Shown here: in pieces, positions 8,731 to 16,086 of the stretch
Layout of the letters: the number at the start of each line of letters is the position of its first letter
Position numbering within the stretch: the stretch's first letter is position 1
Assembly (NCBI GenBank): GCA_913057245.1
Contig: CAJXNH010000014.1
Location: forward strand, 26,661 to 90,660
DNA: 64,000 bases
Source: an uncultured Phaeodactylibacter sp.
GTDB lineage: Bacteria > Bacteroidota > Bacteroidia > Chitinophagales > Saprospiraceae
Reading direction: 5' to 3'
Made by a program: the position numbers and the translations under genes
The notes under the pieces: generated by a model
What the model was told of the DNA's origin: nothing
Databases searched by the model: none
Seen by the model: only the letters and a program-made list of their open reading frames with translations

Positions 8731-8750
8731 ATATTGCAATATTGCTATAT
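8731..8750. promoter_or_regulatory. Probable operator 2b (autoregulation of second arsR)
   Basis: ATATTGCAATATTGCTATAT lies 18 nt upstream of the arsR start at 8713 and includes the perfect palindrome ATATTGCAATAT, also present at 8323-8340. Confidence 0.65.
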
Positions 8751-8987
8751 AGTAACCATTTTTCAAAATATATGCCCAACTTTCTTGTACCGGTAGTGGT
8801 GAAATACTGATTTTCCCGCAACAAAAGAGCTGGAATTCCATTTTGCTATTCAAAATTCACAGAAATGATTGATGCTGTAGTTGTTTGATAGTCAGTGCTT
8901 TTACAGACTGGCTTAAAAAGAATTCAAAAAAAGTAGAGTACGGTTGCAACGTTTCCATCACCACATCACAATAGATAAGCAAAAACA

Positions 8988-9584
8988 ATGATCATGCAAC
9001 GAATTACAATCTGTTTTTGCTTAGTCGCATTTTTTACGCTGACCAACTGCGAGCGGGAAAATTTCAATGAAACCATTGATATCCCCGAGGAGGTTACGCC
9101 CGCCGAGGTGGAATTCCAACAAGGTCTTGCCCTGAAAGCGCAGGAAGAGGATGTTTTTGTGTCTGAGGGAGATGCCCGGCGATTGGTTGGGGCAGGTAAC
9201 TTCCTTTCCTATGTATTAACCTCTGGCACAATTACATGTACCGGAGGGACTTCATACAGTGCAAGCGCCAATGGCGACGACTTCTTTATTTTAGAGTTTT
9301 ACGTTTTCGAGGGTGAGGAATACGTTACCCAGGTGGGTATTACTGCGGAAGTCGATGGGCAACCTACGGCATTATTCAGCCTTTTCTCTCCAGGTACAGG
9401 TTGTGAACACCAAAAGGCTGAATTAACGATTACGGAAATTACCGAGACGGAAATCACGGGGACCTTTACTGGTGACTTCTTTAGAATAGACGGGCCTTTA
9501 GGCAATGATTTGCCCTGTAGTGGGTATGTCTATGTCGGGGAGTATACGGCTTCATTCAGCATGGCTTACGAAGATTGCGAATAA
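8988..9584 (+). CDS. Putative lipoprotein of unknown function
   Basis: A 198-residue protein with a hydrophobic leader and a lipobox (FFTLTNC, cysteine near residue 21), so it is probably a lipoprotein. The mature part is acidic, contains spaced cysteines (for example CTGG, GTGCEH and a C-terminal YEDCE) and alternating threonine-rich strands, suggesting a beta-rich domain. I do not recognise the family. The gene is 9 nt upstream of a sigma factor gene in the same direction, so it may belong to that sigma operon. An alternative start lies at 8994. Confidence 0.65.
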   Translation: MIMQRITICFCLVAFFTLTNCERENFNETIDIPEEVTPAEVEFQQGLALKAQEEDVFVSEGDARRLVGAGNFLSYVLTSGTITCTGGTSYSASANGDDFFILEFYVFEGEEYVTQVGITAEVDGQPTALFSLFSPGTGCEHQKAELTITEITETEITGTFTGDFFRIDGPLGNDLPCSGYVYVGEYTASFSMAYEDCE

Positions 9585-9593
9585 AGAGCGCCC

Positions 9594-10076
9594 ATGAATA
9601 CCGCTACCCTCATCAAAAAATGCCTGAAAGGCAACGCCCGGGCGCAGCAGCTGCTTTACGAGCAATACCTGCCGTACGTACTGTCTATCGTGCGCAGGTT
9701 TGGCGTGAGGCAGGCTGAAGAACGTGACCTTATTCAGGATATTTTCATTGCGGTATTCCAGGGCCTGGAGCGATTTGACCCCAATAAAGGGGATTTACAC
9801 CACTGGATTCGGGGATTAGCGATTCATAAAACTATTGCTTTCCAACGCAAACAACAGCGGCTTCGGGCGGAGGAGCTCATGATTTCGGAACAATCTTCCC
9901 ACACCACGACCATTGACCTATCGCACTACGATGCGGAGTATCTTCTTGACCTGATTGCCCAATTGCCGGCAGGCGCCCGCACGGTGTTTAACCTTTATGT
10001 AGTGGACGGGTACAGCCACGAGGAAATCGGTAAGATGCTGGATATTAGCCCGGTAGGGTCGTGGTCGCAATTATAA
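9594..10076 (+). CDS. ECF-type RNA polymerase sigma factor, truncated by an in-frame stop
   Basis: A 160-residue sigma-70 family protein. Region 2 is visible (YEQYLPYVLSIVRRFG, then EERDLIQDIFIAVFQGLERF and the tryptophan-containing HHWIRGLAIHK), as is region 4 (AGARTVFNLYVVDGYSHEEIGKMLDIS). Relatives continue after SQL with a Ser and then RAKKLLR. Here the codon after SQL is TAA (10074-10076), and the same frame goes on as RAKKLLREALEAQQIKGHY to TGA at 10143-10145, overlapping the next gene by 14 nt. A single change from TCA would restore it. The motif before it (PVGSW) is also unusual. The truncated form may be inactive. Confidence 0.85.
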   Translation: MNTATLIKKCLKGNARAQQLLYEQYLPYVLSIVRRFGVRQAEERDLIQDIFIAVFQGLERFDPNKGDLHHWIRGLAIHKTIAFQRKQQRLRAEELMISEQSSHTTTIDLSHYDAEYLLDLIAQLPAGARTVFNLYVVDGYSHEEIGKMLDISPVGSWSQL

Positions 10077-10131
10077 CGCGCCAAAAAACTATTAAGAGAA
10101 GCGTTGGAAGCACAACAAATAAAGGGTCATT

Positions 10132-11583
10132 ATGGAAACATTTGATCAACGTGGCGGGCTCAACGATAAGCTGGGCCGGCATAAATCAGCAGATATTCCA
10201 GCCAACCTGAGCTGGGAACAAATGGGGCCAAATATCAGGGCAGGTCTGGAGCAGAAAAAACGCCGGCGACTGCTTTTCTGGTGGTGGCTGCCGGTTGGTA
10301 CATCAGTGTTGTTGGCTATCGGTTACTTTGGCCTGTTTGGTGGTACAACTGAGCTGGGCTATTTCCCGATGCCCGGCCATTTAGCGGACGAAAATTCAGC
10401 TATAGCTGAAACTGCAACGGAGATGTCAGAAGACATAAAGGGGGCTAATGAGACGGATATTGCCTTCTCAACGGATGATTCGAAAGCGAAAGACGGCACA
10501 AATGTACTGGTTGCTTCGTCCAACCCCAAGGAGAGAAAAGCCTTAGCGCCATCAGCCTCAGAGGCTACATCAACACCAACACAATCAGTTCCTTTAAACG
10601 AATTTAAAGAAGCTCAGCACACTACTAGACATTTTTCAAAAGGGATTGATTTTTTCAGCCTCCGCACGCCCCCTAGCCCCCTAAAGGCGGGAACTGCAGC
10701 CCGCAAAAATCAATCCCTTTTACTCATGAAATCCAGTTTGTCTAGTGGTTTGGAAGCTCAGGCTGTGTCAGCTGATAAGGCACAGGATAAACTGGTCGGT
10801 TTAGACCTGCTAAATCAAATTGAAGCGTTGGCACCGGGACCGGTGGTCAGCCTCGATTCAACTACCCCATATCCGGAAGTGCCGGAAATGCAAGCTGCTC
10901 GACATCCCTGGATTGTGGAAGCCGGGATGGGGCTTGCCTTCAACCTTAATCCTAATGTTTACGGCACGAAGTTGCCCAATACTACTATTGACCCACTAAC
11001 CGGGCTTGCGGCAAGCCTCCGGATAGGATACGTGCTTCCGCAACGCCCTTACACCTTTTGGGCAGGCGTCGAAATGGAAGAACTGGTGCAGCGCGAGCGA
11101 TTGCAGGAAGCTTTCCCCATACAGCTGTACCATCCCAATACCGTAGATACCATTTTTCGGAATACCATCACCGGAGAAGAATTTACTTCCACCACTGATT
11201 CTATACCCGGCATCCGTAGGGTAAATATTCAACAACATAGTACCTTCCGCTCCTGGTCGATGCCTATACTACTCGGGAGGACCTGGTCAGCAGCCGGCTG
11301 GCAACTGGAAGGTAAAGCCGGAGTGGACTTCAACTTGTCATCCTGGCATTCGGGCGGCTACCTGGTCGAGGGCTATGAACTAGTGGACGCCAGCACCCAA
11401 TACCAGGCAGGATGGGCGGTACGCCTGGAGGGGCAAGTGCTTTTGCCGCCTGTACGGTTTGGGCGGTTGTTTGTTCGGGGTAGCTACCGCCGTTTTATGA
11501 GTCAGCCGGAAGGGCTGGTGCAGGGAAGTCTTTTCCGCCCGGAAGCTATGAGTTTGACGATGGGGTGGCGGGTGGAGTGGTAA
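10132..11583 (+). CDS. Membrane-anchored anti-sigma/outer-membrane-type protein carrying an inserted element
   Basis: A 483-residue protein. The first 40 residues resemble the short cytoplasmic segment of Bacteroidota proteins encoded just after ECF sigma genes (ANLSWEQMGPNIRAGLEQ). A basic KKRRR leads into one membrane segment (about residues 46-68). A low-complexity linker follows, then a C-terminal region from about residue 258 rich in aromatic strands (WIVEAGMGLAFNLNP, TFWAGVEME, FVRGSYRRFM) like an outer-membrane beta-barrel or beta-sandwich. Residues 163-210 are encoded by a 135-bp transposable element plus its target duplication, inserted in frame. The gene starts inside the frame of the sigma gene, which suggests translational coupling. 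Confidence 0.7.
   Translation: METFDQRGGLNDKLGRHKSADIPANLSWEQMGPNIRAGLEQKKRRRLLFWWWLPVGTSVLLAIGYFGLFGGTTELGYFPMPGHLADENSAIAETATEMSEDIKGANETDIAFSTDDSKAKDGTNVLVASSNPKERKALAPSASEATSTPTQSVPLNEFKEAQHTTRHFSKGIDFFSLRTPPSPLKAGTAARKNQSLLLMKSSLSSGLEAQAVSADKAQDKLVGLDLLNQIEALAPGPVVSLDSTTPYPEVPEMQAARHPWIVEAGMGLAFNLNPNVYGTKLPNTTIDPLTGLAASLRIGYVLPQRPYTFWAGVEMEELVQRERLQEAFPIQLYHPNTVDTIFRNTITGEEFTSTTDSIPGIRRVNIQQHSTFRSWSMPILLGRTWSAAGWQLEGKAGVDFNLSSWHSGGYLVEGYELVDASTQYQAGWAVRLEGQVLLPPVRFGRLFVRGSYRRFMSQPEGLVQGSLFRPEAMSLTMGWRVEW
10618..10752. mobile_element. 135-bp MITE-like element, copy A, inserted in frame in a coding sequence
   Basis: The element has 14-bp terminal inverted repeats: left CACACTACTAGACA, right CAAACCACTAGACA when reversed (12 of 14 match). 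Just inside is a perfect 17-bp inverted pair, AAAAGGGATTGATTTTT. It is flanked by a 9-bp direct repeat GAAGCTCAG (10609-10617 and 10753-10761), the mark of transposition. A copy of equal length lies at 51869-52003. It encodes no transposase and must have been moved by one encoded elsewhere. Element plus duplication equals 144 nt, so 48 codons were added without a stop. Confidence 0.88.
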
Positions 11584-11626
11584 ATCTCATTGGACCTAAT
11601 ACCTTTGCAGATAATTTTATACAGCG

Positions 11627-12313
11627 CTACCTCAATTGCCTCCCCAGCCCACTCTTCTCTAAATATTCCTGTAAAATATACTCCAACGGCAGCGGCACAT
11701 CCGCATCCGGAGCAAGCAGGGGGACGGGGATGGCAGGCAGTGCTTCCCCCAGGGCTACGGCCCAAACATTGGCCAGGCTGTCGCCGGCGCGCTGCAAAGT
11801 TATCACATAATCGGCTTGGTCGACCCGTTCGTCCCGCCAGCGGCGCTTGCCTTGTTTTAGCAAATCAATTTCCACCAGGTAGATCCCTTTCTCAGCAAGC
11901 TGCTCCTGCTTGCGGCGGAAATCCTCGTAGCCGTCTCCCATTTTGTTGGCCGGGGAAAGTACCTCGATGGTCGTGACCAAGCGCTCGCCTCCGTCCCGAA
12001 TGGCGACATACCGCTGGGGTTGGTCCGGAATATCCACAGTAAAAGAGGGCGGCTGCACAGCGATAGTTTCAGCGTAGGAAGTTTCAGGCGATTCAGCGCG
12101 GTCGATCCTTGCATCCGGGCGGTAGGGCTTGGAGGCGCCGGATGCATCCGTCATGGACAGCCCGCGCTCTACGGAAATAGTGTAGCGCTCGGGAAGGCGG
12201 GGTGACAGCCAATCACGGATGTATACACTAAGGGACGCGTGCAGGTCCGGGAAGTACCTGGGCTGTTCTAGGGTGGGGTGCATGCCGGTGTGTTGTGCTT
12301 TGCGCTTGAGCAT
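11627..12313 (-). CDS. DUF4058 family protein
   Basis: A 228-residue protein starting MLKRKAQHTGMHPTLEQPRYFPDLHASL. The segment GMHPTLE...FPDLHASL is the usual opening of DUF4058 proteins (GMDPYLE...WPDFH), which fixes the start at 12313 although the frame is open to 12481. Later family-like stretches are VTTIEVLSPANKMGDGYEDFRRKQEQL and YLVEIDLLKQGKRR. These proteins resemble the Uma2/PD-(D/E)XK nuclease superfamily in motif style (IEVLSPxNK), but activity is unproven. It is convergent with the preceding gene, 43 nt apart. Confidence 0.78.
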   Translation of the reverse strand: MLKRKAQHTGMHPTLEQPRYFPDLHASLSVYIRDWLSPRLPERYTISVERGLSMTDASGASKPYRPDARIDRAESPETSYAETIAVQPPSFTVDIPDQPQRYVAIRDGGERLVTTIEVLSPANKMGDGYEDFRRKQEQLAEKGIYLVEIDLLKQGKRRWRDERVDQADYVITLQRAGDSLANVWAVALGEALPAIPVPLLAPDADVPLPLEYILQEYLEKSGLGRQLR

Positions 12314-12593
12314 AATTATAAATATAGGGGGGATGGGGCAGATAGTCAAATAAGCGGTAATCCTATATGTTTCATAAATAGCCATTGCCGCACGCAGTCT
12401 TCTACGGCGAATAGCATATACTGTAGGCTTTTTCGTGCCACACAAGAATTTAGGGAGTGTATTAAATCCAAAAGAACACATTGTAAAATGACTTTCGAGC
12501 CAAAAGGGGGGAAGAAGCCTAATTGTAAAGATCCGATTCTGCTGCTCGATGCTTGTTCTGTACCTTTGTGCTCAAATATATAATCCATCTGTT

Positions 12594-13073
12594 ATGCCAA
12601 GATACAAGACCCGCTTCACCTACAACCATCCCCTCATCCCTTATGCCGTGGAGCATGATACCATGGAAGATGCTAGTGTCACCGAAGAAGAGGCTGAATT
12701 GATGAATGCGCTCTATCCGGAGGTCTTAGCAGGCAACCCGAAGGCGATTAAGCCGCTGGAAGAACTCGTAAGGACGTGCCCGCATTTACCGCGGGCTCAA
12801 AACCACCTCTACACGCTGTATATGATGCGTGGCAAGCGCCGTAAAGCCAGGGGCCTGCTCCGTGAGCTCCGCAAAAATCACCCTGATTACCTGTTTGGGA
12901 TTACCAATGAATCAAACCTGCTGGTACAGGAAAAAAAGGACACGGCTGCCGCACGGCGTTTGATGGGTGAGCGTTTGCTGCTTCAGGATCTGTACCCTGA
13001 ACGCAAAGTTTTCCATGTTAGCGAAGTGATGAATTATTACCAATCTGCTGTGCTGTTGCTGCTCGAAAAATGA
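12594..13073 (+). CDS. Helical repeat (TPR-like) protein coupled to a SEC-C peptide
   Basis: A 159-residue protein starting at ATG 12594 ([20 protein letters not shown]). An upstream start at 12549 adds residues with no conserved look. The middle region ([40 protein letters not shown]) has TPR-like helix pairs. The stop TGA at 13071-13073 shares its last base with the start of the next reading frame (TGATG), which encodes a SEC-C zinc motif. In related proteins helical repeats and SEC-C can be on one chain, so the two may act together. Function is not known. Confidence 0.7.
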   Translation: MPRYKTRFTYNHPLIPYAVEHDTMEDASVTEEEAELMNALYPEVLAGNPKAIKPLEELVRTCPHLPRAQNHLYTLYMMRGKRRKARGLLRELRKNHPDYLFGITNESNLLVQEKKDTAAARRLMGERLLLQDLYPERKVFHVSEVMNYYQSAVLLLLEK

Positions 13074-13243
13074 TGGAAATCCTAATGCAGTCCGGTGGCA
13101 TGGTTCCTGAAAAAGAGCCGGCAGATAAACCTTTGTCTCCCCCGGTGCAATCCCCCTCAAAAAGCAAAACTAAGATAGGGCGCAATGAGCCATGCCCCTG
13201 CCAAAGTGGGCGAAAGTATAAGCATTGCTGTGGGAAAAAGTAA
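13073..13243 (+). CDS. Small SEC-C zinc-motif protein (56 residues)
   Basis: The frame starts at ATG 13073-13075, overlapping the preceding stop, and ends at TAA 13241-13243. After a proline- and lysine-rich linker it ends with [22 protein letters not shown], a textbook SEC-C motif (CxCxSGxKYKxCC) that binds zinc and is found at the end of SecA and many other proteins. The TGATG overlap suggests translation by reinitiation after the upstream gene. It could be a separated C-terminal domain of that gene rather than an independent protein. Confidence 0.8.
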   Translation: MEILMQSGGMVPEKEPADKPLSPPVQSPSKSKTKIGRNEPCPCQSGRKYKHCCGKK

Positions 13244-13306
13244 AGGGGTTAAAACGCCTGCTCTCCAAATTCACGCTCCGGCAACTTTGATTTGCCAAGC
13301 GACCGG

Positions 13307-15436
13307 TTACAATACAGCCACCCTTACAATTTCCCAGTGTTTGCCAGTGCTTACTTTAAGCCAGTATATACCGGGGCGCTCTATAAATAGCTGCCTGCCG
13401 CTGATGACTCCGCTTTGTACGAGCCGCCCATCGACTGCGTACAGCTCGTAGGGTGCAGAAGGCGGAGCCCCTTCAATATTAATAAGACCGGAGGATGGGT
13501 TGGGAAAGATGTTGATCGCGCCCTGCGTGACTTCTGAGGTGGAAGTGATGACAAAAGTACTATCACAAGAGTAGCCAACAAAGTTATATTGCAAGCTGTC
13601 ATTTTCAAAGCAGCGAAGCTGAGTGACTTCCCGGACCGGGTCGCACAATCCATAGCCCAGGGGCAGACGTAGCCCACCCGATTGCTGCCCTATACCAGCG
13701 TATACGTTGGTAAGCAGGTCTCCTTCAATCGTGCCATTATTTTCTATGCGTAAATGTTGTACCGGCAGCGTATCCCCCATTACGGTTTCCTGCGTGACGC
13801 TATCCACTTCTATCATCGCAATTCCCCCTCCGCTGCTGCACTGACTGGTCCATTGCGTACCATACTGACTATTGACTGAAAAGTCATAATTCAATTGGTA
13901 CATTTCCAGATCAGCGTCCCAGAGGTAGACTAAGCTGCCCTCCTGCCGCAGGTACTGAAGATTGCCCGTTGAGCCTTCTTCTACTGCAAAAGCAGTCTGC
14001 CCGCCTACTGTTGCGGTATCCACAATTTCATAAGTTTCGAAGCTGACGCTCTTCGCCGGGCCTCCAGAAGCAGTCTCTACTTCGTAGGTCCAGCGGGTGC
14101 CGATATCAAATACAGGTAAAGCCGTGTTGGCACCGTCCAATACGATAACATCCTGGCATTCCTCACCAGCTAAGCAACCATTCGCATCTACTGCAAGCAG
14201 CCAAAGCCTGGATGACAGCTCCAAGTCCTGTATGGCACTAAGTTGGAAAGGGGAATACCTGGCGTGTCCACAAGCAATGATTTGACCAGTAGGGGTCTCT
14301 ATGACTTTGTTTAGCTTCCCCTGCCGGTAAAGACCAAATTCATCAACTGGTAGTGCATCTACATTGGGGTGTCGGTATATCTTGGTCCATTTTAATTCCC
14401 CACCGGGGCTGATACGGGCAATGAAGCCGTTGTGGCTATCGTCCGGATGCCAGCCACCGCCGGTTGCCTCGCCACAAAAAATAATATCACCATTAGCAGC
14501 CTCTATAAAGTCCAGTACATTGTACTTCCAATTGTTAGAAAACGGTTCTGACGGCAAGGGGGTACGCCATTCCACTTCTTCCATTTCAGGGTTCAATTTG
14601 TTGATCCAGCCGTTGTCTGAAGCCCAGATGTCCTCTGGATTGACTACAGAGAAATAGTAATAACTACCACTTTCAGAAACGTGCATGCTTGTGGGTTTGC
14701 CGACTGGACCTTCAAATTCAAACGAATCAAGCTTCTCTCCGTTTGGTAGCAGTTTTACAATTTGAGAGCCATATTCTCCCCCAGCGCCTTGATTGTCAAA
14801 ATAGCTATTTAAATAAACTAAGTTTCCATCTGATGTGAATTGCAAGTCATCGCAATTATTACTGGTAACTCCTCTTCTGTATTTTCGATCCCAATTTGTT
14901 GTCAAATGACTTTTATCAACGCTTTGTATGAGCACTTGAGATCTTCCATCTGAAACTGTATTGCCGTATAAGTATACTGTATTGTTATTGCATATCATGC
15001 CATTACAAATCACAGTTTCGTTATTAGACGGACTTAGGACATCATATGTCTGTATATCTTGGAAGTGGGAATCAATTAAGTGTATTCTTGTTGGACGCCC
15101 TTGAAAAAGACCATGCGGATGCCCAATGAGTATGATAGTATCACCCATACTTGCAAGCCTGTTGCTTCCTTCAGGAAATAATGATGGATATAGACGAGAT
15201 TGAATATGTTGCCCTGAAGGCAAAAAGGAAGACACGTAAGAGCATGACCTAAACACAGTATCGTAATCACAGAAATTTCCCGAAAGAAGCACAATGCTAC
15301 TATCAACATATTTAAGGTCAATATATTCGTCTGTTATACCGCTTTCAAAGCTATGCAGTTGACTGTAGGTGTCCACGGATTGTGCAGCCACTATGCTAAA
15401 AGTGAAAATTGACAATAGAATGATAAATAAACGCAT
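13307..15436 (-). CDS. Large secreted protein with T9SS type A sorting domain
   Basis: A 709-residue protein with a signal peptide (MRLFIILLSIFTFSIVAAQ) and a T9SS C-terminal domain of about 75 residues starting INIFPNPSSGLINIEG and ending with a short basic/hydrophobic strand (WEIVRVAVL). Between them are repeated strands that look like a beta-propeller, with GDIIFCGEATGGGWHPDDSHNGFIARISPGGELKW typical of cell-surface propeller repeats in Bacteroidota. It is exported across the inner membrane by Sec and across the outer membrane by T9SS, then attached or released. The ligand or substrate is unknown. Confidence 0.85.
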   Translation of the reverse strand: MRLFIILLSIFTFSIVAAQSVDTYSQLHSFESGITDEYIDLKYVDSSIVLLSGNFCDYDTVFRSCSYVSSFLPSGQHIQSRLYPSLFPEGSNRLASMGDTIILIGHPHGLFQGRPTRIHLIDSHFQDIQTYDVLSPSNNETVICNGMICNNNTVYLYGNTVSDGRSQVLIQSVDKSHLTTNWDRKYRRGVTSNNCDDLQFTSDGNLVYLNSYFDNQGAGGEYGSQIVKLLPNGEKLDSFEFEGPVGKPTSMHVSESGSYYYFSVVNPEDIWASDNGWINKLNPEMEEVEWRTPLPSEPFSNNWKYNVLDFIEAANGDIIFCGEATGGGWHPDDSHNGFIARISPGGELKWTKIYRHPNVDALPVDEFGLYRQGKLNKVIETPTGQIIACGHARYSPFQLSAIQDLELSSRLWLLAVDANGCLAGEECQDVIVLDGANTALPVFDIGTRWTYEVETASGGPAKSVSFETYEIVDTATVGGQTAFAVEEGSTGNLQYLRQEGSLVYLWDADLEMYQLNYDFSVNSQYGTQWTSQCSSGGGIAMIEVDSVTQETVMGDTLPVQHLRIENNGTIEGDLLTNVYAGIGQQSGGLRLPLGYGLCDPVREVTQLRCFENDSLQYNFVGYSCDSTFVITSTSEVTQGAINIFPNPSSGLINIEGAPPSAPYELYAVDGRLVQSGVISGRQLFIERPGIYWLKVSTGKHWEIVRVAVL

Positions 15437-15452
15437 ATTACAAAGTTATATA

Positions 15453-15480
15453 CGTGCAGCTCCAGAGTCGGAGCTGCACG
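15453..15480 (-). terminator. Strong hairpin behind a degraded T9SS gene
   Basis: CGTGCAGCTCC (15453-15463), a 6-nt loop and GGAGCTGCACG (15470-15480) form a perfect 11-bp stem. It lies just downstream of the stop of the minus-strand remnant at 15496-15588 and upstream of the T9SS gene start at 15436. It looks like the terminator of the lost gene. Confidence 0.55.
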
Positions 15481-15495
15481 TTTGTGGGTTACAAT

Positions 15496-15588
15496 TTACT
15501 TAGCAAGCATCACTTTGCGGCGGTGCAGTATTTCTTTATTCTTGCTTATCGTCACGATATACAAGCCTTCCGCCCAGTCCATAAATTG
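15496..15588 (-). pseudogene. Remnant of a T9SS C-terminal sorting domain
   Basis: The minus strand reads WAEGLYIVTISKNKEILHRRKVMLAK and stops at 15496-15498. This is the closing strand pair of a T9SS type A sorting domain (GLYIVxI...KVxLAK). The rest of the gene is missing; upstream the sequence turns into AT-rich DNA with a run of ten C at 15650-15659. A gene encoding an exported protein was probably deleted here, leaving its 3' end and terminator hairpin. Confidence 0.65.
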
Positions 15589-15737
15589 AAAAAAGGCGCA
15601 AGTAGGTCAAATCATATGTTGACCTGTTTAAGGATTACTTATAAATATACCCCCCCCCCGCAGAGTTCCAAATATTTCTGAATATTTTACCAAACACCGG
15701 ATTGTTCATTCCCCCATTTTCTCATAGTCAGAGTCTA

Positions 15738-16064
15738 TCACTCTCCCGCCATCAACTCCCGCACCTGCATCTGCAACAGCGCCTCCGCAATCCCATCCCG
15801 AAAAACATTAAACTCACTTTCCGTAAATGTAAATTGTAAGTTAGCCTTGCCCGTATCCAGGATGATGCGGAACTGTCCGTCGTGAAACAAGCTGGAGTTG
15901 GGCGCAAACTCAATATGCAGCAGCCATTCCGCCCAGCGCTTGAATTCGGCTTGGCTGAAGCCCGCCAGCAGGTTGTTGAAGTGGACGCCCACCCGTTTAC
16001 AGCCGGTACATTGCCCGACGCTCATGCTGCCGTTCATTAGCAGCACCTCGGTTTTACATTTCAT
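15738..16064 (-). CDS. Small conserved protein (possibly DUF6686-like)
   Basis: A 108-residue soluble protein. It has a CxxC pair near the N-terminus (GQCTGCKRVGVHFNNLLAGFSQAEFKRW), which resembles a family of short Bacteroidota proteins with a CxxC followed by a glycine/asparagine/leucine turn (DUF6686-like); I am not certain of the family. It starts 22 nt after the end of the TonB receptor gene in the same direction and may be the last gene of the haem operon. Possible roles in metal or haem handling are inference only. Confidence 0.6.
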   Translation of the reverse strand: MKCKTEVLLMNGSMSVGQCTGCKRVGVHFNNLLAGFSQAEFKRWAEWLLHIEFAPNSSLFHDGQFRIILDTGKANLQFTFTESEFNVFRDGIAEALLQMQVRELMAGE

Positions 16065-16086
16065 ACTGTTTTCGGTTTGTTTTACA

